Assembly (NCBI RefSeq): GCF_027497235.1
Contig: NZ_CP114902.1
Span: 4,924,001 to 4,988,000 of the forward strand
Origin: Micromonospora sp. WMMD1128
Lineage (GTDB): Bacteria; Actinomycetota; Actinomycetes; Mycobacteriales; Micromonosporaceae
Direction: 5' to 3'
Length of the DNA: 64,000 nt
Made by a program: the position numbers and the translations under genes. Under the pieces are notes generated by a model. That model was not told where the DNA came from and made no database searches. It saw nothing but the letters and a program-made list of their open reading frames with translations. Positions 38,842-51,117 of the stretch are shown piece by piece (the stretch's first letter is position 1; every line of letters begins with the position of its first letter).

Positions 38842-39939
38842 TCAGAGCACCCGGGTGACCCAGCCGTGACGGTCCTCGGCGCGGCCACGCTGGATGTCGA
38901 CGAGCTGCTGCCGCAACGCCATCGTGATGCGGCCCGGCTCGCCGCCGCCGACGAGGAACTCGCCGTCCGGGAAGCGCACGCCACCGATCGGGGTGATGAC
39001 CGCGGCGGTGCCGCAGGCGAAGACCTCACGCAGCCGCCCGCTCGCCGCGTCCGCCTGCCAGTCGGCGAAGGAGACGGGCCGTTCGTGCACCGCGTGCCCG
39101 GCCTCGGCGGCCAGGGTCAGGACGGCGTCGCGGGTGATGCCCGGCAGGATCGTGCCGCCCAGCGGCGGCGTGACCAGGCTGCCGTCGTCGTAGACGAAGA
39201 AGACGTTCATGCCGCCCAGTTCGTCGACGTACCGCTGCTCCACCGCGTCCAGGAAGACCACCTGGTCGCACCCGGCCTCGATCGCCTCGGCCTGGGCCGC
39301 CAGCGAGGCGGCGTAGTTGCCGCCGCACTTGGCCGCGCCGGTGCCGCCGGGCGCCGCCCGGGTGTAGTCCGGCGAGACCCAGACCGTCACCGGCTTCACC
39401 CCGCCGGCGAAGTAGGCCCCGGCCGGCGACGCGATGACGCAGTAGAGGTATTCGTTGGCCGGGCGCACCCCGAGGAAGACCTCGCTGGCGAACATGAACG
39501 GCCGCAGGTAGAGGCTGGCGTCTTCGTCCTCCGGGATCCACTCCTGGTCGATCTCGACCAGCCGGCGCAGCGACTCCACGAACGTCGCGGGCGGTAGCTC
39601 CGGCATGGCCAGCCGCCGGGCGGACGCGACGAAGCGGGCCGCGTTGGCCTCCGGGCGGAACATGGTGACCGCCCCGTCGCCGGTCCGGTACGCCTTCAGG
39701 CCCTCGAAGATCTCCTGCGCATAGTGCAGCACCGCGGCGGCCGGGTCCATCGGGATCGGCGCGCGCGCCTCGACCCGGGCGTCGTACCAGCCCTTGCCCT
39801 CGGCGTAGCGGGCGGTGACCATGTGGTCGGTGAACACCCGGCCGAAACCGGGGTTCGCCAGCAGGGCGGCCCGGTCGGCGGCGGATACCGAAGCGGAATT
39901 CGGACGGATCTCGAAATCGAGCTTGTCACCACCGCTCAT
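38842..39939 (-). CDS. ilvE: branched-chain amino acid aminotransferase
   Basis: 365 aa, fold type IV PLP enzyme doing the last step of Val/Ile/Leu synthesis. HYAQEIFEGLKAYRT, LYLRPFMFASEVFLGV, the Lys-containing GGTGAAKCGGNYAASL, VFLDAVEQRYVDELGGMNVFFV and EVFACGTAAVITPIG are typical. GGGAGGT lies 7 nt before the ATG. Monocistronic; no leader ORF seen upstream. Confidence 0.97.
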   Translation of the reverse strand: MSGGDKLDFEIRPNSASVSAADRAALLANPGFGRVFTDHMVTARYAEGKGWYDARVEARAPIPMDPAAAVLHYAQEIFEGLKAYRTGDGAVTMFRPEANAARFVASARRLAMPELPPATFVESLRRLVEIDQEWIPEDEDASLYLRPFMFASEVFLGVRPANEYLYCVIASPAGAYFAGGVKPVTVWVSPDYTRAAPGGTGAAKCGGNYAASLAAQAEAIEAGCDQVVFLDAVEQRYVDELGGMNVFFVYDDGSLVTPPLGGTILPGITRDAVLTLAAEAGHAVHERPVSFADWQADAASGRLREVFACGTAAVITPIGGVRFPDGEFLVGGGEPGRITMALRQQLVDIQRGRAEDRHGWVTRVL

Positions 39940-40090
39940 CGCGCTGACCTCCCTGCGGGTCCCACGGCGCGCGGGATCGCACGCCGACGTCACTGGTGCC
40001 AGAAACTTACCCCGAACGGTCGTTCAGCGGATAGCTCCGCCCCCGCACATCGACGATGCCAATTGGAAGGAGCTGGCCCCGGAGACGGGT

Positions 40091-40116
40091 CTGGCGGCCC
40101 GGATCCGGGCCGCCAG
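40091..40116. terminator. leuB terminator
   Basis: A perfect 26-bp palindrome (CTGGCGGCCCGGATCCGGGCCGCCAG), 14 nt after the leuB stop; stem up to 10-12 bp. Confidence 0.7.
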
Positions 40117-40130
40117 GAGGATCGGCCCGG

Positions 40131-41162
40131 TCAGGCTACGGCGTGACCGGCGAGCCGGTCGCCGACCTCCTCGGTGCGCAGTGGCGCCCCGGGAGTGCGC
40201 CCGGCAAGCTCGGCGGCGACCGCCGCGGTGACCCGCGCGGCGGCGTCGGCGTGCCCGAGCTGGTCGAGCAGCAGCGCGGCGGAGAGCACGGCGGCCACCG
40301 GGTCGGCGACGCCCTTGCCGGCGATGTCCGGCGCGGAGCCGTGCACCGGCTCGAACATCGACGGGTAACGCCCCTCCGGGTTGATGCAGCCGCTGGCGGC
40401 CAGCCCGATGCCGCCGGTCACCGCCGCCGCGATGTCGGTGAGGATGTCACCGAAGAGGTTGTCGGTCACCACCACGTCGTAGCGGGACGGGTTGGTGACC
40501 AGGAACATCGCCGCGGCGTCGACGTGCTGGTATTCGGTGGTCACGTCCGGGTGCTCGGCGGCCACCGCGGCGAACGCGCGGGACCACAGCGAGCCGGCGT
40601 GGGTGAGCACGTTGGTCTTGTGCACGAGCGTCACCTTGCGCCGCTCCCGGCGGCCGGCGCGCGCGAACGCGTCCCGGATCACCCGCTCGACGCCGTGCCG
40701 GGTGTTCAGGCTCTCCTCGGTGGCCACCTCCGCCGGGGTGTCCCGGTGCAGGCTGCCGCCGGCGCCCGCGTACAGCCCCTCGGTGCCCTCGCGGACCACC
40801 ACGAGGTCGACCTCGCCGGGCTTGACGGCGGCCAGCGGGCCGGTCACGCCGGGCCAGAGCCGGGACGGGCGGAGGTTGACGTACTGGTCGAAGGCGAAGC
40901 GGAGCTTGAGCAGCAGACCGCGCTCCAGCACGCCCGGCGGCACGGTCGGGTCGCCGACCGCGCCGAGCAGGATGGCGTCGTGGCCGGCCAGCTCGTCGAG
41001 GACGGTGTCCGGCAGCACCTCGCCGGTGCGGTGCCAGCGCGCCGCGCCCAGGTCGTACTCGGTGGCCTCGATGCCGGGGAGCACCGCGTCGAGGACCTTG
41101 CGGGCCTGCCCGACCACCTCGGGACCGATGCCGTCACCGGCCACCACCGCGATGCGTGCCAC
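40131..41162 (-). CDS. leuB: 3-isopropylmalate dehydrogenase
   Basis: 343 aa. [47 protein letters not shown], the catalytic [39 protein letters not shown] and [15 protein letters not shown] are present. It oxidises 3-isopropylmalate to the leucine ketoacid. GTG start with GAGGAG upstream. Confidence 0.98.
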   Translation of the reverse strand: MARIAVVAGDGIGPEVVGQARKVLDAVLPGIEATEYDLGAARWHRTGEVLPDTVLDELAGHDAILLGAVGDPTVPPGVLERGLLLKLRFAFDQYVNLRPSRLWPGVTGPLAAVKPGEVDLVVVREGTEGLYAGAGGSLHRDTPAEVATEESLNTRHGVERVIRDAFARAGRRERRKVTLVHKTNVLTHAGSLWSRAFAAVAAEHPDVTTEYQHVDAAAMFLVTNPSRYDVVVTDNLFGDILTDIAAAVTGGIGLAASGCINPEGRYPSMFEPVHGSAPDIAGKGVADPVAAVLSAALLLDQLGHADAAARVTAAVAAELAGRTPGAPLRTEEVGDRLAGHAVA

Positions 41163-41380
41163 CTGGCGCTCCTCACCTCGTCGTTCTGCGCAACGGTACG
41201 TCGCTGTCCCGCCTCCCGGTACGAATCGTCCAACATCCGGGACATGCGATGCACAGCATGCTCCCAGCCGGCATTCATGACGCGGTCATCTCCACTGCTT
41301 AGGGTCAGGTCACCGGGTCGACGGGCGCCCGGGACCGGCATCGCCGCGACGTGGCGGCGGCCAGCGAGGGGGCGGGTGTC

Positions 41381-42253
41381 ATGCGGATCGACCAGCGGCG
41401 GGCACACTGGGCGGACGAGCAACCCCGGGCCCGCTGGGTCGACCAGTCCGCGTTCCGCCAGCCCCGGCCCGACCTACGCCTCGGCGCCCGCAGCCACCGG
41501 GTGGAGCGCGACGGCGCCGCCCCCTACGACCGGATCAGCGTCCGCCACACCGTCAGCACCTCCACCGCGGAATACACGTTGCTGCTCAACGCGCCCGACT
41601 GGTTCGGCCACCGGGGCGTCGGCGAGGCGCTCCGGGACGCCGTGGCCGAACTGCGCGCCATCGACCTCACCTACGGCCCCAACCAGCCGGACAGTCTGGT
41701 GTCCCGGCTGCGCCGCGACGAGATCAGCCCCGACTCGTACCCGCCGCTGGCCGACCTGGTAGACCGCTGCGCCGCGATGCGGGCGGCCACCGACGGGTGG
41801 TTCGACGCCTGGGCGGTGCCGGGCGGCTTCGACCCCGGCGGCCTGCTCGGCGGCTGGGCGGTGGAGCGGGCCGCGGCCCGGTTGCGCGCCGCCGGCATCC
41901 ACGACTACGCCGTGCTCACCGGCGCCGACCTGACCGTACGCGGCCACGCCGCACACGGCGGCCCGTGGCGGGTCGCGGTGCACCACCCGACCGACGCGCG
42001 CCGGGCGCCGCTGGTGCTGGAGATGACCGCCGGCGCGGTCGGCACCTCCGGCGTCACCGGTCGGCGCGGGCACGTCGTCGACCCGCACACCGGCGAACCG
42101 ACCGACCGGCTGGTGGCCGCCACCGTGGTCGGCCCCGACCTGGCGGTCGCCGACGCCTACGCCACCGCCCTCTACGCCGCCGGCCCGGCCGGGCTGGCCT
42201 GGTTCCGCGACGGTTCGGACTACCGGGCGCTCTTCGCGCACCACCGCCGCTGA
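41381..42253 (+). CDS. FAD:protein FMN transferase (ApbE-like)
   Basis: 290 aa. The ApbE core reads GWFDAWAVPGGFDPGGLLGGWAVERAAARL (Mg/FAD region), AVGTSGVTGRRGHVVDPHTGEP and VADAYATALYAAG. ApbE flavinylates Thr in partners such as Nqr/Rnf subunits and reductases; no target with the DgxtsAT motif is nearby. No lipobox, unlike many ApbE, so it probably is cytoplasmic. ATG start with GAGGGGG upstream. Confidence 0.9.
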   Translation: MRIDQRRAHWADEQPRARWVDQSAFRQPRPDLRLGARSHRVERDGAAPYDRISVRHTVSTSTAEYTLLLNAPDWFGHRGVGEALRDAVAELRAIDLTYGPNQPDSLVSRLRRDEISPDSYPPLADLVDRCAAMRAATDGWFDAWAVPGGFDPGGLLGGWAVERAAARLRAAGIHDYAVLTGADLTVRGHAAHGGPWRVAVHHPTDARRAPLVLEMTAGAVGTSGVTGRRGHVVDPHTGEPTDRLVAATVVGPDLAVADAYATALYAAGPAGLAWFRDGSDYRALFAHHRR

Positions 42254-42588
42254 CCCGTCGCCGAACGCCCCGCGCTCGCATCCGGGACGTCGGCCGCGAT
42301 CGGCCCCCGCGGTCTCGGCAACGACCGTGGGGGCCGGTCAGCGACGAATGCGCGTGGCTCGCGCAATCGAGGGGTGCGGGCCGACCGGCCGCACGCCCGA
42401 CCGCGCCACCCGAAGACGGGCCGGAAAAACGACTCAGCCATGCACCGCACCGGTACGGTAGCGAATCGACGCAACTCGACGCAAGAGTCTCCACACCGGA
42501 CCCCCGGTGTCGTGTCGACAATCAGCAGGTGAATCCCCGGGGCGGGGCAGAAGTGACGTGCGCGGCCCGGGATGGCACGCTGTCCGCC
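42254..42588. other. intergenic region, terminator and unassigned sequence
   Basis: 335 bp without a gene I can support. A terminator occupies 42301-42336; the rest (about 42340-42588) is AT-richer in places and must hold the promoter of the 118-aa gene, but no box is convincing. Confidence 0.5.
42301..42336 (+). terminator. apbE terminator
   Basis: A 14-bp stem (42301-42314 with 42323-42336, one G-U pair) and 8-nt loop, 48 nt after the stop. Confidence 0.75.
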
Positions 42589-42945
42589 GTGAGTTTCGAT
42601 CTGAGCGTGTGGGCCCTGCCGGACGGGGCGACACCGGAACAGGTACGGGCGGCGGTGCGGCAGTGCCGCGACGGGTGGCACAGCGAGCAGCACCCCGACC
42701 CGCGGGTGGTCGGCTTCTACCGGGCCATCACGGCGCGCTACCCCGACCGTCCGGCCCGCCCGGACACCCCGTGGGAGGTGGCGCCGCTGCACGCGACGGC
42801 CGACCACGTCGAGATGAACCTGCACCCGACGTGCCCGGACCAGGTCCTGCTGGACATCGAGCGGCTGGCCGGCGAGCACGACCTGATGCTCTTCGACGCA
42901 CAGGACGGCTCGGTCTACCCGCCACCGGCCCGCGTCCGTTCCTGA
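42589..42945 (+). CDS. conserved protein of unknown function (118 aa)
   Basis: Starts MSFDLSVWALPDGATPEQVRAAVRQC and has HTADHVEMN-like and HPTCPDQVLLDIERLAGEHDLMLFDAQDGSVYPP segments. It looks like a small soluble alpha/beta protein of actinobacteria; no catalytic motif. GTG start; a hairpin terminator follows 18 nt after the stop. Confidence 0.75.
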   Translation: MSFDLSVWALPDGATPEQVRAAVRQCRDGWHSEQHPDPRVVGFYRAITARYPDRPARPDTPWEVAPLHATADHVEMNLHPTCPDQVLLDIERLAGEHDLMLFDAQDGSVYPPPARVRS

Positions 42946-42963
42946 CCCTCCGGAAGGGACGAA

Positions 42964-42988
42964 GGGCCCGGCCGCACCGGCCGGGCCC
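42964..42988. terminator. bidirectional terminator before serA 3' end
   Basis: A perfect 11-bp stem (GGGCCCGGCCG with CGGCCGGGCCC, CAC loop) between convergent genes. Confidence 0.8.
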
Positions 42989-43006
42989 CGATCAGTCCTG
43001 TTCGGA

Positions 43007-44605
43007 CTACTCGTCGCGCAGGTCCGCCGCGCTGGCCGCGACCGCGCCGATCGAGTCGGCCGCGGAGGTGAGCAGGTCCGCGCCGAGCGCCTGGTCGACG
43101 GTCAGCGTCATCAGCGTCTCACCGCCGGCCTCCCGCCGGGCCACCTGCATCGCGGCGATGTTGACGCCGGCCTCGCCGAGCAGCGTGCCGACCGTGCCGA
43201 CCACACCGGGCCGGTCGACGTAACGCAGGAAGACCAGGATGCCCTCCGCGCCGATCTCCACGTCGAAACCGTCCACCTCGGTCAGCTTCAGCACGTCGCG
43301 GGCGCCGGAGTGGGTCACCGTGCCGGAAACCCCGACGGTACGGCCGTCCGGCAGCGCGCCGCGCACGGTCACCAGGTTCGGGTGGTCGGCGGTCTCGGCC
43401 GGCGTGGCGAGCGTGACCTCGACGCCCCGCTCGGCAGCCAGGTGCGGCGCGTTGACGTAGGTGACCTGCTCCTCCACCACGGAGCTGAACAATCCCTTGG
43501 TGGCGGCGAGCTTGAGCACCGACACGTCGTGGGTGGCGATCTCGCCGCGCACCTCGACGGTGACGCTCGCGGCCACCCCGCCGGCCAGGGCGGTGAAGGC
43601 CCGGCCCAGCTTCTCCGCAAGCGGCAGCAGCGGCCGGACGTCCTCGGCGACGACGCCACCGGCCTGCACGTTCACCGCGTCCGGCACGAACTCGCCCTGC
43701 AACGCGAGCTTGACGCTCTTCGCCACCGCCAGGCCGGCCTTGTCCTGCGCCTCGTTCGTGGAGGCGCCCAGGTGCGGGGTGGCCACCACGTTGTCGAACC
43801 CGAACAGCGGCGAGGAGGTGCAGGGCTCCTTGGCGTACACGTCGATGCCGGCGCCGGCGACCCGGCCCTCGGCGATCGCGTCCGCGAGCGCCTGCTCGTC
43901 GACCAGCCCACCCCGGGCGGCGTTGACGATCCGGACGCCCGGCTTGACGATCGCCAGCTCCTTCTCGCCGATCAGGCCCACCGTCTCCGGCGTCTTCGGC
44001 AGGTGGATCGAGATGAAGTCGCTCTCCCGCAGCAGCTCCTCCAGACCGACCAGGCGCACCCCGAGCTGCGCGGCCCGGGCCGGCTGGATGTACGGGTCGT
44101 ACGCGATCAGCCGGGTGCCGAACGCGGCGATGCGGGACGCGAACAGCACGCCGATGCGGCCCAGGCCGACCACGCCGACGGTCTTGCCCTGAAGCTCCAC
44201 GCCGGTGTACTTCGACCGCTTCCACTCGCCGGCCTTCAGCGCGGCGCTGGCGCTCGCGGTGTTGCGGGCCACCGCGAGCAGCAGCGCGACGGCCTGCTCG
44301 GCGGCGGAGACGATGTTGGAGGTGGGCGCGTTCACCACCATGACGCCCCGGGCGGTGGCGGCGGGCACCTCGACGTTGTCCAGGCCGACGCCGGCCCGGG
44401 CCACCACCTTCAGCCGAGGCGCCGCGGCGACCGCCTCGGCGTCGATCTGGGTGGCGCTGCGTACGATCACCGCGTCCGCCTCGGCGAGGGCGGAGAGCAG
44501 GGCCGGGCGGTCGGTGCCGTCCACGTGGCGCACGTCGAAGTCGTGCGCGAGCACCTCGATGGCGGCGGGGGCGAGTTCTTCGGCGATCAGTACGACAGGA
44601 TTCAT
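43007..44605 (-). CDS. serA: D-3-phosphoglycerate dehydrogenase
   Basis: 532 aa, the long type with catalytic/Rossmann part (GVGLDNVEVPAATARGV, VGVVGLGRIGVLFASR, NAARGGLVDEQAL, ATPHLGASTNEAQ), an inserted ASB domain and a C-terminal ACT domain (ILVFLRYVDRPGVVGTVGTLLGEAGVNIAAMQVAR) for serine feedback, as in M. tuberculosis SerA1. First step of serine synthesis. GAGGA precedes the ATG. Confidence 0.98.
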   Translation of the reverse strand: MNPVVLIAEELAPAAIEVLAHDFDVRHVDGTDRPALLSALAEADAVIVRSATQIDAEAVAAAPRLKVVARAGVGLDNVEVPAATARGVMVVNAPTSNIVSAAEQAVALLLAVARNTASASAALKAGEWKRSKYTGVELQGKTVGVVGLGRIGVLFASRIAAFGTRLIAYDPYIQPARAAQLGVRLVGLEELLRESDFISIHLPKTPETVGLIGEKELAIVKPGVRIVNAARGGLVDEQALADAIAEGRVAGAGIDVYAKEPCTSSPLFGFDNVVATPHLGASTNEAQDKAGLAVAKSVKLALQGEFVPDAVNVQAGGVVAEDVRPLLPLAEKLGRAFTALAGGVAASVTVEVRGEIATHDVSVLKLAATKGLFSSVVEEQVTYVNAPHLAAERGVEVTLATPAETADHPNLVTVRGALPDGRTVGVSGTVTHSGARDVLKLTEVDGFDVEIGAEGILVFLRYVDRPGVVGTVGTLLGEAGVNIAAMQVARREAGGETLMTLTVDQALGADLLTSAADSIGAVAASAADLRDE

Positions 44606-44820
44606 CGGTCCTCGTAGACGCTCGGAGTCGGTTGGCCCGGGGCGTCGGGACGCCGCGCTGCGCCCTGCGCCGATCCGTGCCATGGCCGTCGGGTGCCGCG
44701 CGAGGGCACCACACCAAGGATGGTAGGGCGCGGCCCGCCCTCCGGGTCCCGGACCGTGGGGTGAGTGCCCTCACACAGCCCCGTCGCACGCCCGACATCC
44801 GCCGTTAACGTGCGCACGCG

Positions 44821-44866
44821 GCGGCCCGCGGCCCGACGCCGGGGAGAGCGTCGGGTCGCGGGCCGC
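44821..44866 (-). terminator. ilvC terminator
   Basis: A 19-bp stem with one G-U pair (44821-44839 with 44848-44866) 15 nt after the ilvC stop. The rest of the 276 bp between ilvC and serA shows no gene. Confidence 0.85.
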
Positions 44867-44881
44867 GCGGTGGGTGTCGGG

Positions 44882-46468
<1,587 letters not shown>

Positions 46469-46469
<1 letters not shown>

Positions 46470-48391
46470 TAGATATCGTCCTCGTCGAAGGCCGGGCGGA
46501 CACCCCGGGCGAACATGATCTCGTCGTTGCTGGTGCCGGCGGCCACCATCGGCCACACCATCGCGTCCTTGCCGACCACGAAGTCGATGACCACGGGCGC
46601 GTCGTTGATCGCCATGGCCGCCTCGATGGTCTTGTCCACGTCGGCGGCGTTCTCGCAGCGCAGCCCCACGCAGCCGAGCGCCTCGGCGAGCTTGACGAAA
46701 TCGGGGATGCGGTGCTTGTGCGTGCCCAGCTCGGTGTTGGAGTAGCGCTCCCCGTAGAACAGGGTCTGCCACTGCCGGACCATGCCCAGGTTGCCGTTGT
46801 TGATCACGGCGACCTTGATCGGGATGCCCTCCAGCGCGCAGGTGGCCAACTCCTGGTTGGTCATCTGGAAGCAGCCGTCACCGTCGACCGCCCACACCGT
46901 GGTGTCCGGCCGGCCCACCTTGGCGCCCATCGCCGCCGGCACGGCGTAGCCCATCGTGCCCAGGCCACCGGAGTTGAGCCAGGTGTTCGGCTTCTCGTAC
47001 GAGATGAACTGGCTGGCCCACATCTGGTGCTGCCCGACGCCGGCGACGTAGACCGCGTCCGGGCCGGCGATCTCGCCCAGCCGCTTGATCACGTACTGCG
47101 GGGAGAGCGTGCCGTCGGCCGGCTCCTCGAAGCCGAGCGGGTAACGCTCGCGCAGGTCGTCGAGTTGGGTCCACCAGTCGGCCAGGTCGACCGCGGGGTG
47201 GGCGGCCCGCTCGGCGACGACCGCCGCGATCAACTCGTCGATCACGTGCCGCGCGTCGCCCACGATCGGCACGTCGGCGTGCCGGTTCTTGCCGATCTCG
47301 GCCGGATCGATGTCGGCGTGCACCACTGTCGCGTCCGGCGCGAACGAGTCCAGCTTGCCGGTCACCCGGTCGTCGAAGCGGGCGCCGAGCGCCACGATCA
47401 GGTCGGCCTTCTGGAGGCCGTAGACCGCGGCGACGGTGCCGTGCATGCCGGGCATGCCCAGGTGCTGGCGGTGCGAGTCGGGGAACGCGCCGAGCGCCAT
47501 CAGCGTGGTCACCACCGGGATCCCGGTCAGCTCGGCCAGCCGGCGCAGCCCCTCGGTGGCCCCGGCCTTGAGCACGCCGCCGCCGACGTACAGCACCGGG
47601 CGACGGGCCGCGGCCATCAGCCGGGCCGCCTCCCGGATCTGCTTGCCGTGCGGGTGCAGGGTGGGCCGGTAACCGGGCAGGTCGAGCGTGGGCGGCCAGG
47701 AGAAGGTGGCCTCCGCCTGGAGGACGTCCTTGGGGATGTCGACGAGCACCGGGCCGGGCCGGCCGGTCGAGGCCAGGTGGAACGCCTCGGCCAGCACCCG
47801 GGGGACCTCGTCGGCGGTCTGCACCAGGAAGTTGTGCTTGGTGATCGGCAGCGTGATGCCCTGGATGTCGGCCTCCTGGAAGGCGTCCGTGCCGATCGAC
47901 GGCCGGGCCACCTGACCGGTGATCGCCACCATCGGCACCGAGTCCATGTAGGCGTCGGCGATCGGGGTGACCAGGTTCGTCGCGCCCGGGCCGGAGGTGG
48001 CGATGCACACGCCGACCCGGCCGGTGGCCTGCGCGTAGCCGGTGGCCGCGTGCCCCGCGCCCTGCTCGTGGCGGACCAGGATGTGCCGCACCGTGGAGTC
48101 GTAGAGCGGGTCGTACGCCGGCAGGATCGCGCCACCGGGGATGCCGAAGACCACGTCGACGCCGAGCGCCTCCAGCGACCGCACGAGCGAGCCGGCGCCG
48201 GAGACCTGCGCGGTGGCGGGCTGCCGGACGGGCGCGGCGGCGGTGTCCGCGCCGGCCGGGACGGCCCGGTTTCCGGCCGGGGCGGCGCCCGGGCGGGGGG
48301 CGGGAGCGTGTTCGGGGTCGCCGGCCGCGCCGGCGCCCGGGCGGGCTCGTCGGGCGGAGTGGGCGAGGGTCTCTGGCGTGGGTCTCGTCAT
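46469..48391 (-). CDS. ilvB: acetolactate synthase large subunit
   Basis: 640 aa, ThDP enzyme. An Ala/Pro-rich N-terminal extension of about 65 aa precedes the core: [19 protein letters not shown], catalytic Glu in [19 protein letters not shown] part [17 protein letters not shown], and ThDP motif [20 protein letters not shown]. First committed step of Val/Leu and, with 2-ketobutyrate, Ile. Preceded by a leader peptide and attenuator. Confidence 0.97.
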
Positions 48392-48474
48392 GGCGGTTCA
48401 GGCCTTCGGCTGTGAGTGGGTGACGCGGTTGTCAGGATGGGACGCGGGCGTCCCGGCGATGGTCCGACGGCAAC

Positions 48475-48503
48475 AAAAAAGCCCACGTGCAGATGCACGG
48501 GGC
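48475..48503 (-). terminator. ilvB leader attenuator terminator
   Basis: GCCC-CGTGC paired with GCACG-GGGC (one bulge, ATCT loop) followed by six U, 84 nt before the ilvB ATG. Confidence 0.82.
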
Positions 48504-48505
48504 CA

Positions 48506-48530
48506 GCGCACTCTCAGTGGGAGAGTGCGC
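48506..48530 (-). promoter_or_regulatory. ilvB leader pause hairpin
   Basis: A perfect 10-bp stem (GCGCACTCTC with GAGAGTGCGC, 5-nt loop) starting directly after the leader stop codon. It is the expected first hairpin; a shifted pairing with the terminator arm would be the antiterminator. Confidence 0.65.
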
Positions 48531-48566
48531 TCAGGTAAGTACTCGCAGCGACCGGTTCGACGACAT
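48531..48566 (-). CDS. ilvB leader peptide (MSSNRSLRVLT)
   Basis: An 11-codon ORF with Leu-Arg-Val-Leu codons near its end, stop directly before the first hairpin. The arrangement matches amino-acid attenuators described for ilvB of other actinobacteria. ATG is 7 nt from a CAGGCT box, so probably the first codon of the transcript. Confidence 0.75.
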   Translation of the reverse strand: MSSNRSLRVLT

Positions 48567-48570
48567 GTGG

Positions 48571-50988
48571 CTAAGCCTGACGCATCTCACGCGATGAGTC
48601 AACTGATCCCACATTCTGGTTTGCCGAGGTGGGTGCCTCAGCCGCCGGCGCCCCCTCCGCACCCGGCGCCACCTGCGGCGACGCCTCCATCTGCGGGCGC
48701 GGAGCGGGCGGATTGTTCCGCAGCCTGGGCAGCAGCGGCGACGGGGCGCGCACCGGTGGGGGCGACGGCGGCGGCCGGACCGCGGCGGGCCGGTTGCCGG
48801 GCGCGGTGGCCGCCTCCAGCATCGCCTCCAGGTGCTCGGCCGGCACCCCCCAGCCGAAGAGCGCGCCCTGACCGAACCGGCAGCCGGCGGCCACCACCGC
48901 GGCCAGCTCCGCCGGGTTCGTCACCCCCTCGGCGATCACCTCCAGGCCGAGCTGGTGACCGAGGCGCATGACGATGTCGACCATCGGGGCGAAGGCCGGC
49001 CCCTCGCGACCGACCGGCCGGACCGGCTCGTGCTCGGCGACCAGGCTGTGGTCGATCTTCAGGATGTCGATCGGCAGCCGCCGCAGCTGCCCGAGCGAGG
49101 AGTAGCCGGCGCCGAAGTCGTCGAGCGCGATCCGTACGCCGGTCAGCCGCAACGCGGTGAGCCGCCGGATCAGCTCGTCCAAGTCGGTGGCGACCGCGTG
49201 CTCGGTGACCTCCAGCACCAGCCGCTGCGGCGGTACGTGATGCACGCGCAGCGCGTCGGCGACCTGGACCACGTATTCCGGGGCGTGCAGCTCGCGCGGC
49301 GAGACGTTCACCGACACCCACACGTCGTGCCCGTCGGCCAGCCAGCGGGAGAGCTGATAGCAGGCCTGGTGCAACACCCAGGCGCCGAGCTTGGCGATCA
49401 TCCCGCACTCCTCGGCGAGCGGGATGAACTCGTCCGGCCGAACGTTGCCCAGCTCCGGGTGGTGCCAGCGGAGCAGCGCCTCGGCACCGACCGGCCGGAC
49501 CGAGGGCAGCGAGGCCACCGGCTGGAAGACCAGCCGCAGCTCGTTCCGCTCGATCGCGCCACGCAGCTCGTGCTCCAACCGGGTGCGCCGGCTGAGCAAC
49601 TGGTCGTACGTCGCGTCGTACCGCTCGATCCGGTTCTTGCCGCGCTGCTTCGCGTAGCGCAGTGCCAGGTCCGCGTTGCGCAGCAGCAGCTCGACGTCGT
49701 GGTCACCGGGGCTGCCGGCCACCCCGATGCTGACCGAGAGGAAGACCGGCCCGTCCGCCTGCTCGTACGGTCGGCCGAGCACCCCGAGCAGCCGCTCGGC
49801 CACCGGCCCCGGCTCGGCCGAGCCGTGCATCAGCACCGCGAACTCGTCGCCGCCGAGCCGGGCGGCCAGGTCACCCGGGCGCAGGTTGCCGCGCAGCCGC
49901 CGGCCCACCTCGGCCAGCACCGCGTCACCCACGTCGTGCCCGCGCATGTCGTTGACGTTCTTGAAGCCGTCCAGGTCGAGCCCGAGCAGCACGCACGGCA
50001 CGCCGGTCTCGGCGCACCGGTGCAGGGCACGCAGCAGCCCGCGCCGGTTGGCCAGGCCGGTGAGCGGGTCGGTGTGCGCCAGCTCACGGAAGTGCGCCTC
50101 CCGCTCGGCCAGCCGGACGGCGTAGCCGCGGACGTCGTTGAGGGCCAGATACTGCCGGGCCACGAGCGCGAACCCCTCGGCGCTGCCCGCCACGATGCCG
50201 AACCCGTCGAACCGGCCGCCCTGGGTGAGGTGGTACATCGCGGAGGCGGCCATGGCGAACATCGGCACGAAGGCGTACTCGCCGTCGCGACGGATCAGGT
50301 CGACGTCGAACCGCGTCGCATCGGCGTGGCGCCCGGCGACGGCGACCGCCAGCAGACCGGCGGCGGCCACCGCGGCGCCGGCCGCCAGCATGCCCGGGCC
50401 GCCCTGGCAGAGCCCGGCCGACACGCCCAGTCCGCCGAGGGTCACCGCGATCGCCCCCGCGCCGAGCAGGGCCAGCCAGCCGCGCGGCGGGGCCGCCCGG
50501 AGCACCAGGATCACCGTCAGCCCGACGGTGAGCGCCGCGCTGACGGTGGCCAGCAGGATGGGCAGGCAGGCGACCGGCGCCGCCGCGCCGAGCAGTCGGG
50601 TCGGCGCGCTGACGGCCACCCAACCGACGAACCAGAGCGCGGTGGCCATGATCACGCCGTCGAGCAGCAGTCGGGCGGTGGCGGCCCGGGTCGCCGCCGC
50701 GCCGGGCAGCCGGAGCAGGGCGGCCCCGAGGCCGAGCCCGGCCAGCGTGGTCGAGACCGACACAAGCGTCGCCCAGCCCGTACGCTGCCCCTGCCGGTGC
50801 GCCCAGTGGTCGCCGGCGGCGAGCAGGCCGCCGAGGCCGAGGAGCAGGCCGAGCAGGGCGGCCGCACCGGCGACGGCGAGCAGCAGGTGGGCCTGCCGGC
50901 GGGGGCAGCCGCGGCGTCGGGCCGACACGGCGAGCATCGCGACGGCGCCGGCCGCGGCGAGAGCGCTCAACGACGCGACGGTGACCAT
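48571..50988 (-). CDS. membrane diguanylate cyclase/phosphodiesterase (GGDEF-EAL)
   Basis: 805 aa. Eight or nine membrane segments (residues 1-260), GGDEF domain (about 310-480; [27 protein letters not shown], so active-site intact) and EAL domain (about 490-745; [40 protein letters not shown] intact). The tail of about 65 aa is Pro/Ala-rich. It makes or breaks c-di-GMP, or both. ATG 50988 chosen; a GTG 18 nt upstream is possible. It ends 4 nt before the ilvB leader ORF. Confidence 0.93.
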   Translation of the reverse strand: MVTVASLSALAAAGAVAMLAVSARRRGCPRRQAHLLLAVAGAAALLGLLLGLGGLLAAGDHWAHRQGQRTGWATLVSVSTTLAGLGLGAALLRLPGAAATRAATARLLLDGVIMATALWFVGWVAVSAPTRLLGAAAPVACLPILLATVSAALTVGLTVILVLRAAPPRGWLALLGAGAIAVTLGGLGVSAGLCQGGPGMLAAGAAVAAAGLLAVAVAGRHADATRFDVDLIRRDGEYAFVPMFAMAASAMYHLTQGGRFDGFGIVAGSAEGFALVARQYLALNDVRGYAVRLAEREAHFRELAHTDPLTGLANRRGLLRALHRCAETGVPCVLLGLDLDGFKNVNDMRGHDVGDAVLAEVGRRLRGNLRPGDLAARLGGDEFAVLMHGSAEPGPVAERLLGVLGRPYEQADGPVFLSVSIGVAGSPGDHDVELLLRNADLALRYAKQRGKNRIERYDATYDQLLSRRTRLEHELRGAIERNELRLVFQPVASLPSVRPVGAEALLRWHHPELGNVRPDEFIPLAEECGMIAKLGAWVLHQACYQLSRWLADGHDVWVSVNVSPRELHAPEYVVQVADALRVHHVPPQRLVLEVTEHAVATDLDELIRRLTALRLTGVRIALDDFGAGYSSLGQLRRLPIDILKIDHSLVAEHEPVRPVGREGPAFAPMVDIVMRLGHQLGLEVIAEGVTNPAELAAVVAAGCRFGQGALFGWGVPAEHLEAMLEAATAPGNRPAAVRPPPSPPPVRAPSPLLPRLRNNPPAPRPQMEASPQVAPGAEGAPAAEAPTSANQNVGSVDSSREMRQA
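48574..48602 (-). promoter_or_regulatory. ilvBNC leader promoter
   Basis: On the minus strand TTGACT (48597-48602), 17 bp, CAGGCT (48574-48579), then 7 nt to the leader ATG. It lies inside the last codons of the GGDEF-EAL gene. Confidence 0.65.
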
Positions 50989-51007
50989 CCCCGGGGACGA
51001 CTGCACA

Positions 51008-51060
51008 CGTGCAACTGTGCCGGATTCGCGCCTCCCGTGGGGCACCGGGTGTGCAACTGT
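51008..51060. promoter_or_regulatory. direct repeats in the GGDEF-EAL/ilvD divergent region
   Basis: GTGCAACTGT occurs at 51008-51017 and 51051-51060 in the same orientation, 43 bp apart, between the divergent genes. Possible regulator site; nothing else supports it. Confidence 0.35.
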
Positions 51061-51117
51061 TGGGACACGGGACGCGCGGGTGGGAACGGGCGGCCCGGCG
51101 GTGTCAGACTGGTACCC

